Part shown: in pieces, positions 20,152 through 29,174 of the stretch
Numbering within the stretch: position 1 is the first letter of the stretch
Layout of the letters: the number at the start of each line of letters is the position of its first letter
Assembly: GCA_022792535.1 (NCBI GenBank)
Contig: JAAWBG010000017.1
Span: 1-64,000 of the forward strand
From: Lachnospiraceae bacterium
GTDB lineage: Bacteria; Bacillota; Clostridia; Lachnospirales; Lachnospiraceae
Direction of reading: 5' to 3'
Length of the DNA: 64,000 nt
Position numbers and translations under genes: made by a program
Notes under the pieces: generated by a model
What the model was told of the DNA's origin: nothing
The model's database searches: none
What the model saw: the letters and a program-made list of their open reading frames with translations, nothing else

Positions 20152-20661
20152 TTAGAATTTCTTCAGCCTGCCTCTCTGTTCATAGACATCAGCAGCCTCC
20201 CGAACAAGAGCAGCCGCTGTTTTTGCACCGTACTTCTGATCCAGCTCATTGGCAATATCAATCAAATCCTGTTTGCTGGAACGATAAGGACGCAATGCGT
20301 TATAGATTTCCAGAAGACGATCATCCGGCACTGCAATCAATTCAGCCGCGCGACGCAGATTTCCTGCAAAGGCTTCACGATTTACAGACTCTGCCACCTG
20401 TGCCTGCATTTCCAGGGTCTCTGGAGAAATACGCATATCGTCTGCTGTAACCTCTCCGGAAACCACTTTTTCATAGCTTAAAGAAGAAAATGACTTGCCG
20501 GTAGGCGTCTTAATCTTATCAGCCATGTTCTCAGCCAGAGGATAATTTGCAGCTGTAACTTTGCCGCCGGCAGAGGCAGCAGGAGCTGACGCAGACTCCC
20601 CGTTATTCATGGCCTGCATAACCTGTTCTACTATCTGTTTCATTAAAAGTTCCTGATCCAT
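20152..20661 (-). CDS. pduE: PduE propanediol dehydratase small subunit
   Basis: YPLAENMADKIKTPTGKSFSSLSYEKVVSGEVTADDMRISPETLEMQAQVAE. Confidence 0.95.
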   Translation of the reverse strand: MDQELLMKQIVEQVMQAMNNGESASAPAASAGGKVTAANYPLAENMADKIKTPTGKSFSSLSYEKVVSGEVTADDMRISPETLEMQAQVAESVNREAFAGNLRRAAELIAVPDDRLLEIYNALRPYRSSKQDLIDIANELDQKYGAKTAAALVREAADVYEQRGRLKKF

Positions 20662-20675
20662 CATCCTGCCTCCTT

Positions 20676-21353
20676 TCATTGAAATGAAACTGCGACAGCC
20701 TGAGGTCGCTTATCGTTATCTACATGTTCTGTTTCTTTTATGTGCAGCAATGCTGCGATCGCCTGATAGGTAGGACGCGCCATCTGGTCATTGCGGACTG
20801 GTACTGGCGTAGGAGCCTCACCTTTCGCATATTTGGCAGCGTTTTTACCAATCTGACGGAATGTTTCCATCTCAATCAACGGAGCCTGTGAGAAGAGTTC
20901 CAGATTGCTCAGAGGCGGCAGATCCTTCTGATGGATTACCGTGGTTCCCTTAGACTGGATACCAATTCCAATACCGGAACCGGAATACTCAGCTGCATCA
21001 TGGGCAATAAAGGAAACATCGGAGGTACGGTATACACGTACCACACGCCATTTCAAACCTTCTTCTTCAATACCGGCAATAATCTCACGCAGCACCTTAT
21101 CATGGGGCTGATGAATAATAGTCTCAGTCTGATAGATGCCAAAGGCCGGCGCCAGTCCGATCACAACTTCATCAGGAGCCGCACCTTTTGGTGCATCGCC
21201 CTGTTCCGTCAATGTCATCTTGCCGGACATAGGCTGGTTTACAGTCACGGATGTAGCTGCAGGGGCTGCAGATGCTGCAGGCGCTGCCTGGCCGACCATC
21301 TCTTTCACTACTTCTTCAATGACGCTTCGTAATGTTTTTTCGTCAAAAGTCAT
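20676..21353 (-). CDS. pduD: PduD propanediol dehydratase medium subunit
   Basis: [99 protein letters not shown]. Confidence 0.95.
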   Translation of the reverse strand: MTFDEKTLRSVIEEVVKEMVGQAAPAASAAPAATSVTVNQPMSGKMTLTEQGDAPKGAAPDEVVIGLAPAFGIYQTETIIHQPHDKVLREIIAGIEEEGLKWRVVRVYRTSDVSFIAHDAAEYSGSGIGIGIQSKGTTVIHQKDLPPLSNLELFSQAPLIEMETFRQIGKNAAKYAKGEAPTPVPVRNDQMARPTYQAIAALLHIKETEHVDNDKRPQAVAVSFQ

Positions 21354-21371
21354 GTCTGTTACACCTCCTTC

Positions 21372-23033
21372 TTAAATGTCTTCCGGCCGAATAGCATTGG
21401 GGATATCACTGATCTGTTTCCATCTCTCTTCACTGATCTGGTAACCAGTCATAGGCCCATGATAATCATTCGGAACATTGACAGCAGACAATACATGGAA
21501 ATTGTCTCCAAAGATCGAAGCTGTGTGGAGGTAATCTCCTGCCACTTTCTGGCGAAGCATGTTGTAAATATTCTGAGCCACATCCGGGAATCCAGATTTG
21601 TCAAGAGCTTTCACAAAATCTACACCTGTTATATTACGTGCCATCATATCTTCAATCGCTTTTAAGTCTTCATTTACATTACGATCCGGCATATCATTGG
21701 ATCCATTGGCATAAGTAGCCGCTTCCACTTCTGCATCTGTAATAGGAGGCAGACCCAATTCACGGAATAATCCCTGAAGAGCACGCGCCGCCTTGTTACG
21801 AGCTTTGATAACGTCTTCCTCACGTACTGGCTGCAGACCACCGTCTATCTTCATATCGCGCTGGATAATATTCCAGTCATCATAATCCTCTGCATCCCAG
21901 TTAGAGCCGGCAAACATATTGTCATAGTTCGGTGTAGCAGAGTAACCAGAGCATATGTAATCGGTGCCTGAGAAGAACTGCGGTACGCTTCGAGCCACAC
22001 GACGCAGATCAGAATGGGTAAAGGTCTGGTCATTGGAAGTGGTGGATTCAAGATCCAAAAGCATAGCGATCAAGTTCTCTGCTGCGATTGCACGAATACC
22101 GCCCGGTACGCCAGCCGGCACGCCTACGCAGGATACGGAACCATTCTGTGTTCCCTGCACCCCTGCACCCTTGGTAACTGCAAGACAGCGTGCTTCCAGA
22201 TACAGCATGGATTTGCCTTCTGCATATCCCATCTGAACTTCGGAACCTGTACCAGAGGTGAAACGCATCTTCAAACCACGGCTTGCATAGCAGCTAGCCA
22301 AAAATGCTTTTGAATAAGGTGTATCGTCACCGTCCATAAATACCGGTTCTGTACCATATACAGAGATAGTCTCCGCATATGTGGTGAAGCCGCGCATACC
22401 AAGCATCAATTCTGTCGCTTCTTCCAATGCGCATTGGGTCATAACGCCAGGACGTCCTACCTGAGCGCCTACCATAATTGCAATTGCATTAAAAGGTGCA
22501 TAACGTGCAATACCAACAGTGGTCTCCATCTCTGCAAATCCACGTACGCCTGCTTCTGCGGCGTCGGCAGCAATCTGAACCGGATTATCTTTCACATTGG
22601 TAACATGACACTGATTTGCAGGCATCAGGCGGGCACGCATCTTTGTCATACCCATCATAATCTCTACGATAGTCATCTTGCCTACAACTTCCGTCAATTT
22701 TGCCGGTGTAATAGAAAGTGTAATATCCAAAATCTCTTTACGGGAAACATTGATATCTACAATTTTACGGGCAATTTCCAGGGAATCCAGCGCCATAGCT
22801 TTTTCTGCATTCTCCAGACGGATTGCATGATCTGCAATAAAAGTATCCAACATATCAAAATCAGCGCGGCATTTGCCATCTAATTCTGTCACACGCCCAT
22901 TTTCAATTTTAATACTGGGGGTCGGATCAAAAGGGCTGTTCATAGCGATCAGACCAACTTCCGGCCACTCTTTGACATATCCGTCCTGATTTACCGGGCG
23001 GTTTGCCAATACTTCAAAACGCTTTGATTTCAT
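21372..23033 (-). CDS. pduC: PduC B12-dependent propanediol dehydratase large subunit
   Basis: MKSKRFEVLANRPVNQDGYVKEWPEVGLIAMNSPFDP...TMVEIMMGMTKMRARLMPANQCHVTN; 553 aa. Confidence 0.97.
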   Translation of the reverse strand: MKSKRFEVLANRPVNQDGYVKEWPEVGLIAMNSPFDPTPSIKIENGRVTELDGKCRADFDMLDTFIADHAIRLENAEKAMALDSLEIARKIVDINVSRKEILDITLSITPAKLTEVVGKMTIVEIMMGMTKMRARLMPANQCHVTNVKDNPVQIAADAAEAGVRGFAEMETTVGIARYAPFNAIAIMVGAQVGRPGVMTQCALEEATELMLGMRGFTTYAETISVYGTEPVFMDGDDTPYSKAFLASCYASRGLKMRFTSGTGSEVQMGYAEGKSMLYLEARCLAVTKGAGVQGTQNGSVSCVGVPAGVPGGIRAIAAENLIAMLLDLESTTSNDQTFTHSDLRRVARSVPQFFSGTDYICSGYSATPNYDNMFAGSNWDAEDYDDWNIIQRDMKIDGGLQPVREEDVIKARNKAARALQGLFRELGLPPITDAEVEAATYANGSNDMPDRNVNEDLKAIEDMMARNITGVDFVKALDKSGFPDVAQNIYNMLRQKVAGDYLHTASIFGDNFHVLSAVNVPNDYHGPMTGYQISEERWKQISDIPNAIRPEDI

Positions 23034-23053
23034 AGCTTACAGCTCCTTCCTGA

Positions 23054-23857
23054 TTAAAGAATGTAAGGGGTAGTGGTTGATTTCAGTTCCTCGTCCGGCG
23101 CCAGGCTCTTCAACAACTGAAGTCCTACGTCACGAGCCGCGATAATTGCCTGTTTTACTGCTCCAGAATCGCCAGAGAAGAAATAATTTACCTCATTAGA
23201 GAAACTGGTCCCGCCATTGCCAGGGGTTGCAAGGGTTACAGCGTCAATCGTTGCAGCCTTAGAAGCCGCGTCGGCCAGAACCACACCGATACCAGCCGGA
23301 GCACCTACGGTAATGCCAAAGGCTTTGCCAAGAGGTGCGCCCCAAACTTTATTTAATACATAAGAAGCACGTGCACTGTACTGGAATTCCAGATGACCAG
23401 CACTATTGCCATATACATCACCCATGGTACGAGGAATCTCACGCAGGCATACTTCTACTGCACGCCGGGCATCTGATACATCCTCTGCGCCAAAGATAAT
23501 CAAAGAACCATGACCTGCACCGCCTTCTGTGTCACGGGGACACTCTACCAGAAGACATTCACTGTTGGTAGCCTTTACTGCTTCATCTGCTGCAAAAATC
23601 TGCGGGCCTGCTCCAACACGGTCACTGATAATACCGATAGCACGATATTTGGGGTCAATTTTAAGAGCTTCGTGAACCTGATGGTCAAGATTTGCAATAA
23701 CCAGTCCAATGGTATGACCCATAGTGGTGCCCACAAATTCTGTCAGGTTGCATTCTGACGAAGCAGCCTCGTTGCAGCATTCCTCTGCTGGAGAAGAAGC
23801 AGCGGCACCTAATCTCTTCATAACCTCTTCCACGATGTTGTTGTTTAATTCATCCAT
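23054..23857 (-). CDS. pduB: PduB trimeric BMC shell protein
   Basis: LTEFVGTTMGHTIGLVIANLDHQVHEALKI...RTMGDVYGNSAGHLEFQYSARASYVLNKVWGAPLGKAFGI. Confidence 0.95.
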   Translation of the reverse strand: MDELNNNIVEEVMKRLGAAASSPAEECCNEAASSECNLTEFVGTTMGHTIGLVIANLDHQVHEALKIDPKYRAIGIISDRVGAGPQIFAADEAVKATNSECLLVECPRDTEGGAGHGSLIIFGAEDVSDARRAVEVCLREIPRTMGDVYGNSAGHLEFQYSARASYVLNKVWGAPLGKAFGITVGAPAGIGVVLADAASKAATIDAVTLATPGNGGTSFSNEVNYFFSGDSGAVKQAIIAARDVGLQLLKSLAPDEELKSTTTPYIL

Positions 23858-23940
23858 GTGTTTTCCCTCCAATAATAATTTTTTTCCTTTTTCACATTCT
23901 TACAAAGGTGGCGGGTTTCCTCCAAGATTCTAAGATCCGA

Positions 23941-24219
23941 TTATCCAATATTCGGCAGAATCTTTTCCACATCCGTATGGGGTCTCGGAATAACGTGGCA
24001 GGAGACAACCGTGCCGACTTTTTCAGCGGCGATGGAACCAGCGTCTACAGATGCTTTTACTGCACCTACATCACCACGTACCATAACGGTAACTAAGCCA
24101 GAACCAATTTTCTCATAGCCGACCAGAGCAACATTTGCAGACTTAACCATGGCGTCTGCAGCCTCAATGGCGCCGACCAAACCTTTTGTCTCCACCATGC
24201 CAAGGGCTTCTCTTTGCAT
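23941..24219 (-). CDS. pduA: PduA-type hexameric BMC shell protein
   Basis: [57 protein letters not shown]; start at internal Met after RBS. Confidence 0.92.
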   Translation of the reverse strand: MQREALGMVETKGLVGAIEAADAMVKSANVALVGYEKIGSGLVTVMVRGDVGAVKASVDAGSIAAEKVGTVVSCHVIPRPHTDVEKILPNIG

Positions 24220-24305
24220 TTTGCTTCCTCCTTGTCTTATCATGTTCTGCGGCGCATTCCTAAAATAAATCACACGACACGCTCGCGATTGGTTAATCTG
24301 TTGCT

Positions 24306-24380
24306 ATTTTCTAGTATACTAAAACTATACTTGTACTTTCTTGTCCTAATCAGAGACTTTTTTGTCTGATATTTTGTCTA
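24306..24380 (-). promoter_or_regulatory. Putative activator-dependent pdu operon promoter/operator
   Basis: Two 8-bp direct repeats (minus strand AGACAAAA, 24372-24379 and 24360-24367, 12-bp period), then TATAGT/TATACT -10-like hexamers without good -35. Confidence 0.4.
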
Positions 24381-24415
24381 ATCTGCACAATTCATTTTTC
24401 CAAACAAAATCTCAT

Positions 24416-25057
24416 TTATTTAATCTCCACAACTCCGTAATCTCCTAATTCAATCTGATCTCCAATCTGAACATCCAGTCTTTTCTGAAAAATCGGCCCA
24501 TCCACGGTAAGAGTGTGATATTCACCATTCTCTCCGCAGATATCAATGCCGGCCGCCTTCATATCTAAGATAGAGGTTTCATCAAGCACCCTTCCCAAAA
24601 GCTCCATGGGCAAAACTCTCCGATCAATGCTTTTGATCAGACATTGATAACCAAGCCGGACAATCTCATAGACAATTTCTTCCCTTCCCCGCTGCCACAA
24701 TGGAAAAAAGGGAACCAGTTGAAGGGCCTTGCAGCGTTCTTCTTCCCACTTCCGGTTTTGTTCAAGATCAATGTCGCCGAAACACACTCCCTCTGCTCCC
24801 ATATTTTTTGCTTTCAGCAAGCCTTTTTCAAAAGCTGATTGATAAGAAGCCCCATCTGCCGGGCAGGTTATCACAGGCAGATTCAAAGCCTCCGAATAAC
24901 GTTCCAGCATAGCAGGATCCGCCCCATGGAAATAGGAACGTTCCTCTGCTTCCTTCACCATGACCACAAGACATACGGGCTCATGGCCCTGCTCCAACAT
25001 TTTGTGAAGAGCCAGGGTACTGTCCTTTCCACAACTATACGACATAGCAAATTTCAT
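24416..25057 (-). CDS. Dph6/diphthine-ammonia-ligase-like ATP pyrophosphatase (PP-loop family)
   Basis: MKFAMSYSCGKDSTLALHKMLEQGHEPVCLVVM (SxGKDS PP-loop), GEVEYHT-like GENGEYHTLTVDGPIF. Confidence 0.85.
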   Translation of the reverse strand: MKFAMSYSCGKDSTLALHKMLEQGHEPVCLVVMVKEAEERSYFHGADPAMLERYSEALNLPVITCPADGASYQSAFEKGLLKAKNMGAEGVCFGDIDLEQNRKWEEERCKALQLVPFFPLWQRGREEIVYEIVRLGYQCLIKSIDRRVLPMELLGRVLDETSILDMKAAGIDICGENGEYHTLTVDGPIFQKRLDVQIGDQIELGDYGVVEIK

Positions 25058-25091
25058 AACATACCTCCAAAATTTTTCTCTATTTTATTTA

Positions 25092-25347
25092 GAACAAAGT
25101 GGGCAAGCCCACATCAACTTCCCTACCCCTCAATCTTGAGGGGATTGCACACTTTGTCGCGCCGAGTGCAGTCGCTTTAGCGACATATTCCTTTTGCACG
25201 AGTGCGCATATTATTTTTATCTTATAGGAAGATACTTTCACGCTTTAGCGTGACACGGTCTTTCCTATAAGACAAGAAAGAATCCTGCTTTGCAGGATTC
25301 TCCGCCTGCGGCGGACCGCTCTTGCGGTTCATTTCCTTTCCGCCGCA
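25092..25347. repeat. Cluster of nested short palindromes (REP-like element or structured RNA)
   Basis: GTGGGC-aa-GCCCAC, CCCCTCAA-tc-TTGAGGGG, GTCGC-ttta-GCGAC, CTTATAGGAAGA...TCTTTCCTATAAG enclosing TCACGC-ttta-GCGTGA, AATCCTGC-ttt-GCAGGATT, TGCGGCGGA...TCCGCCGCA enclosing CCGC-tctt-GCGG. Confidence 0.7.
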
Positions 25348-25368
25348 GTGCGATAATCTTTTTTTATT

Positions 25369-25446
25369 CTATTGGGAAATCCCAAGAAATTTCCCAATAG
25401 AATAAACAGAGACTGTGCACTAACTTTTTAGTGCAGCAGTCTCTGC
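25369..25446 (-). terminator. Two tandem hairpins downstream of pduQ
   Basis: ATTCTATTGGGAAAT-cccaag-AAATTTCCCAATAGAAT and AGAGACTGTGCACTAactttTTAGTGCAGCAGTCTCT. Confidence 0.65.
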
Positions 25447-25460
25447 TTTATCTCTTAATT

Positions 25461-26603
25461 CTAACCTATGATCTGATCTAGCAAAGCAGCGGCCTCCTCT
25501 TCACTTGCTCTGCGTGGATTCGTAGCGTAAGTGCCGTCTGCCAGAGCAGCCGTTACCAGCTCACTGCGTATTGCCTTGACAACTGCCATGTCGGCGCCCC
25601 ATTCCCTAAGTGTGGAGGGAATCTTCAGCATCTGGTTCAAACTCTCTATCTCACTGATCAAATTTGCCACTCCAAGCCTGACTGTAGCTGCCGGAAAATC
25701 CATAATCCTTGCAATCCGCTGATATTTTTTTGCGGCCAAAGAGTACTCTCCTCCTGTTACGCAAGTCAAATTCGCATTAAAAGCCAAAACTTTCGGCAAA
25801 AGCATTGCATTGATACGTCCGTGGGCAATATGTAACTTCCCGCCGATAGCGTGAGCCAGTCCATGATTAATTCCAAGGCCGGCAGAGTTAAAAGCCAATC
25901 CTGCCATACAAGCGGCATTCTGCATTTCTGTCCGTGCCAGCAGATCTTCTCCATCCTGATAAGCCAGAGGCAAAAACCGGAAAACCAAAGAGATGGCTTT
26001 CTCACACATGGCATCTGAGAAATCATTGGCATTGGTGGATACATAAGCCTCCAACGCATGGGTCAGCACATCCATGCCTGCATCTGCTGTTACCGCGGCA
26101 GGAGCGCTGATTGTAAGATTAGGATCTAAAATAGCCACTGGCGGACGCAGCGCCTGACTGTCCAGAGGATATTTGATCCCTTTCGCTTTGTCGCTGATTA
26201 CCGCATAGTCTGTAACCTCGGAACCAGTACCGCTGGTGGTTGGTATGGCAAAACACTCCATCTTGTCCATCTCAATCTGAAGCATCTTCTTTGCAATCGC
26301 CCGAATGGCCTTTGCCGCATCAATGGTGGAACCGCCGCCCACAGCGATTACTGTCTCTGCCTGACACTCCTTAAATGCCTTGACCCCTGCAGCCACCACT
26401 TCAATAGGCGGATCAGGTATCACACCGTCAAATACACTGACCTGGCATTTTGTCAAGTAAGAAACCACTTTGTCTACCGCTCCAATCTGTACCATAAAAC
26501 GATCCGTAACGATAAGAACCCTCCGATCCTCCACCCGGCGCAGTCGTTCCAGGGCCCCTTCTCCAAAAAATATTCTGGTACTGAAACTGAATTCCTGCAT
26601 CAT
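25461..26603 (-). CDS. pduQ: PduQ-like iron-containing alcohol dehydrogenase
   Basis: FFGEGALERLRRV...VIAVGGGSTIDAAKAI...AIPTTSGTGSEVTDYAV...GINHGLAHAIGGKLHIAHGRINAMLLP. Confidence 0.9.
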   Translation of the reverse strand: MMQEFSFSTRIFFGEGALERLRRVEDRRVLIVTDRFMVQIGAVDKVVSYLTKCQVSVFDGVIPDPPIEVVAAGVKAFKECQAETVIAVGGGSTIDAAKAIRAIAKKMLQIEMDKMECFAIPTTSGTGSEVTDYAVISDKAKGIKYPLDSQALRPPVAILDPNLTISAPAAVTADAGMDVLTHALEAYVSTNANDFSDAMCEKAISLVFRFLPLAYQDGEDLLARTEMQNAACMAGLAFNSAGLGINHGLAHAIGGKLHIAHGRINAMLLPKVLAFNANLTCVTGGEYSLAAKKYQRIARIMDFPAATVRLGVANLISEIESLNQMLKIPSTLREWGADMAVVKAIRSELVTAALADGTYATNPRRASEEEAAALLDQIIG

Positions 26604-26653
26604 AACCTCCATTCTGCCGCCAACGCCCGTGGCCCGGATCATAAAAAGCAACC

Positions 26654-27703
26654 TTACCCGCCACAATGAAGCTCTCGGTATTCCGTGGGCGTCATTCCTA
26701 CCTTCCGCTTAAAAGCCTTACTAAAATAATTGGCTTCATTGTAAGAAAGCTCATAGGCAATGCTAATGACCGGCATATCAGTGTCCACCAGCATTTCCTG
26801 GGCAATCGCAATCTTGCAGTCTGTAATATAAGTAATAAAATTGACCCCGGTAATTTTTTTAAAAACCCTGCTAAAATAATAAGAGCTCATATTCGCGTAC
26901 TCCGCAACCTGATCCAAACTGATACTTTCACGAACGTTGCGGTCAATATAGTTAAGCACTTTCTGCTCGCTGTCCACCTGGTAGCTGCTGTCCTCATCAA
27001 AAACAGCAAAAATAACATCTAACATCTTTTTCAGCACAAGATATGTGTCATATTTTTGCACCTGCTGGTCAAACCGAAGCTTAAACTGCTCCATCATACA
27101 TACCAGCTTCATCTGGACGGCTGCCCCTAAAGGATCGCCTAGCTGCACCAGCCCTTCCGCAAACTGAAGTGCCTGAAACCGAATGATACTCTTATTATGT
27201 ATATCTTTATGGAGAGAATCAAGGTAATCTTTTGCAACATCTGTGCACTTTTTGTAACAAAAAGCCCTCATCTGCTCAGCCAAAAGTCTCAGATACCGTT
27301 CCCGCCGCTGTTCTTCTCTGTCATTTGAAACAGCGGAAGCGTCTCGTTTTAGGGCGCGGACTGCTGCCAGAAGCCAAGCTGGACGACAGGGCTTCAGTAA
27401 ATAGTCCTGCAGCCCCAGACGCCAGACATGGGGAGCGATATCGGCGCGGACTCCTACGGAGGTTACCAGAATCGGCGTATCCGGCGACACCTTCCTGGCC
27501 TGCGCCATCATATCGCAACGGCGCAGGTCAAACTTAGGCACGTCTGCAATCAAAAGATCCACATCATTTTCCCGCAGCAGTTTCATGGTTGTCTCTGCTT
27601 CTGACGCCAAAATAATTTCTGTCGACTTAAGCCCTTCAGACAGAATGCTCTTGGTAATCTCTTGTTCTAATTGATTTTCATTCACCACTAAAATCTGCCC
27701 CAT
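26654..27703 (-). CDS. Response-regulator-like AraC-family activator (degenerate receiver)
   Basis: MGQILVVNENQLEQEITKSIL...DLLIADVPKFD...YLLKPCR receiver; C-terminal AraC HTH SSYYFSRVFKKITGVNFITYIT...NEANYFSKAFKRKVGMTPTEYR. Confidence 0.85.
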   Translation of the reverse strand: MGQILVVNENQLEQEITKSILSEGLKSTEIILASEAETTMKLLRENDVDLLIADVPKFDLRRCDMMAQARKVSPDTPILVTSVGVRADIAPHVWRLGLQDYLLKPCRPAWLLAAVRALKRDASAVSNDREEQRRERYLRLLAEQMRAFCYKKCTDVAKDYLDSLHKDIHNKSIIRFQALQFAEGLVQLGDPLGAAVQMKLVCMMEQFKLRFDQQVQKYDTYLVLKKMLDVIFAVFDEDSSYQVDSEQKVLNYIDRNVRESISLDQVAEYANMSSYYFSRVFKKITGVNFITYITDCKIAIAQEMLVDTDMPVISIAYELSYNEANYFSKAFKRKVGMTPTEYRELHCGG

Positions 27704-27714
27704 TACCAACCTCC

Positions 27715-28923
27715 TTATCCTTTCTTCTGAGGCAATCGAAAACAAATCATATAGCCTGTCTGACCATCTGCCCTGGAACCCACAGAAATTCCATATTGTT
27801 TGCCAAAAATCCGTTTCAACCCCCGATCTGAATCCCTCAGAGAAAATCCTTCCTCCTGGAAAGACCCACTGAGTTTGGCATTCAGTTCTTCCAGCATCAT
27901 CTTTTCATTATCGCTGACCACCTGAATCACCAAATCTTCTTGTTCTTCCCCGGCAAGTATCTCTATCTCATGAGCTTCCCCAGCCTCACAGCCCTGAACA
28001 GCCAGACCTATCAAAGGCTCCAGCACCATGTAAGGACAATTTATCCCCCAATACTCTTTCGGTACTGAGATATGAAAACAAAGGGCCTCTCCCATCCATG
28101 CCTTTTGGATACGGAGAAGAGCGTTTACATAATTTAATTCTTCTCCCAATGTAGAAATCTCGTGATCCGTCTCCGTTACATAACGCATAACATCGGCAAA
28201 ATCATAGGCTACTGCCTCCGTCTTAGCCGCCTTTTCCTGAAAAGCAAGCTGTGAAATAATATTCATCACAAAGAAAAAATAACGGAGCTTTCCCTGATGT
28301 TTTACGTCTGCAAGCTCATTCCTTTGAAAAGAAAATTCTATATTAGAAGCGGGTTTCCAGTCTATCGAATTCATTCCCACTTTTTCTAGGGCCTGTCCTG
28401 TCTGCTCACCATTCTGCATCATAAGTAAAATCACATCATGCAGCAATGTAACCGCAGATTTGACTTTTTCGTAAGAAACCATTTGCGTCTCATTGTAGGC
28501 TTCGTCCAGAGCCTTATCCTTCCGCCAATCTGTCTCCACCGGCAGAATACGCTCCAGCTCTCCCTTTTCCTCCCGGTTCAGACGTATCTGACCGCCCATC
28601 AAAGAACCCATATAAATGCCGTCGCAGATCAATGGCAAAGCAAAATCCACAAGGCCTGCATGGCAGCGGTAAATATAAGGCTCACCGGTAATAGCCGCCT
28701 GAAGGCCCCCATGAGCATCACATTGTTTACACATCTCAAAAAACCCCTGTTGTTTCCGCCCCAACTGACAATAGGGAGTAAAGCCGCTATAATGTGTAAT
28801 AGGACACCCCCGATAGTCCACTGTCACAAAGGCTAGCCCCATGGCCTTAGAACAATTATCCTGCAGCATCTGAAGAAAACTGATATCAAGATAATCAGAT
28901 ATTTTTTTTGATTCTTTCAACAT
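27715..28923 (-). CDS. PocR-domain sensor protein with degenerate LytS/His_kinase-like C-terminus
   Basis: DISFLQMLQDNCSKAMGLAFVTVDYRGCPITHYSGFTPYCQLGRK...FEMCKQCDAHGGLQAA...YIYRCHAGLVDFALPLICDGIYMGSLMGGQIR (PocR sensory domain). Confidence 0.85.
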   Translation of the reverse strand: MLKESKKISDYLDISFLQMLQDNCSKAMGLAFVTVDYRGCPITHYSGFTPYCQLGRKQQGFFEMCKQCDAHGGLQAAITGEPYIYRCHAGLVDFALPLICDGIYMGSLMGGQIRLNREEKGELERILPVETDWRKDKALDEAYNETQMVSYEKVKSAVTLLHDVILLMMQNGEQTGQALEKVGMNSIDWKPASNIEFSFQRNELADVKHQGKLRYFFFVMNIISQLAFQEKAAKTEAVAYDFADVMRYVTETDHEISTLGEELNYVNALLRIQKAWMGEALCFHISVPKEYWGINCPYMVLEPLIGLAVQGCEAGEAHEIEILAGEEQEDLVIQVVSDNEKMMLEELNAKLSGSFQEEGFSLRDSDRGLKRIFGKQYGISVGSRADGQTGYMICFRLPQKKG

Positions 28924-29099
28924 AATTCCCTTCCCCTGGCGTATAGGTATATTCCTGTATAGTTATGAGATAACTATAACAAAAAAATCTCTTTCGCACA
29001 ATTCTTTTTTATTTCTGACAAATTTTTATCTCCTTTTTTCAGCAGCTTAGAAAACTTGCCCTGCCTAAATAAGCAAAATTCATTTTCTAACGTCTGTAC

Positions 29100-29158
29100 G
29101 ACAAAATTTTACAGACAAAATTTTACAGGTTGACATCACAGGAGAACTAACTTACTAT
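29100..29158 (+). promoter_or_regulatory. Promoter of corrinoid importer operon with 14-bp tandem operator-like repeat
   Basis: (GACAAAATTTTACA)x2 perfect tandem at 29100-29127; TTGACA 29130-29135, 17-nt spacer, TACTAT 29153-29158. Confidence 0.55.
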
Positions 29159-29174
29159 AAAACAAACGAATAAA

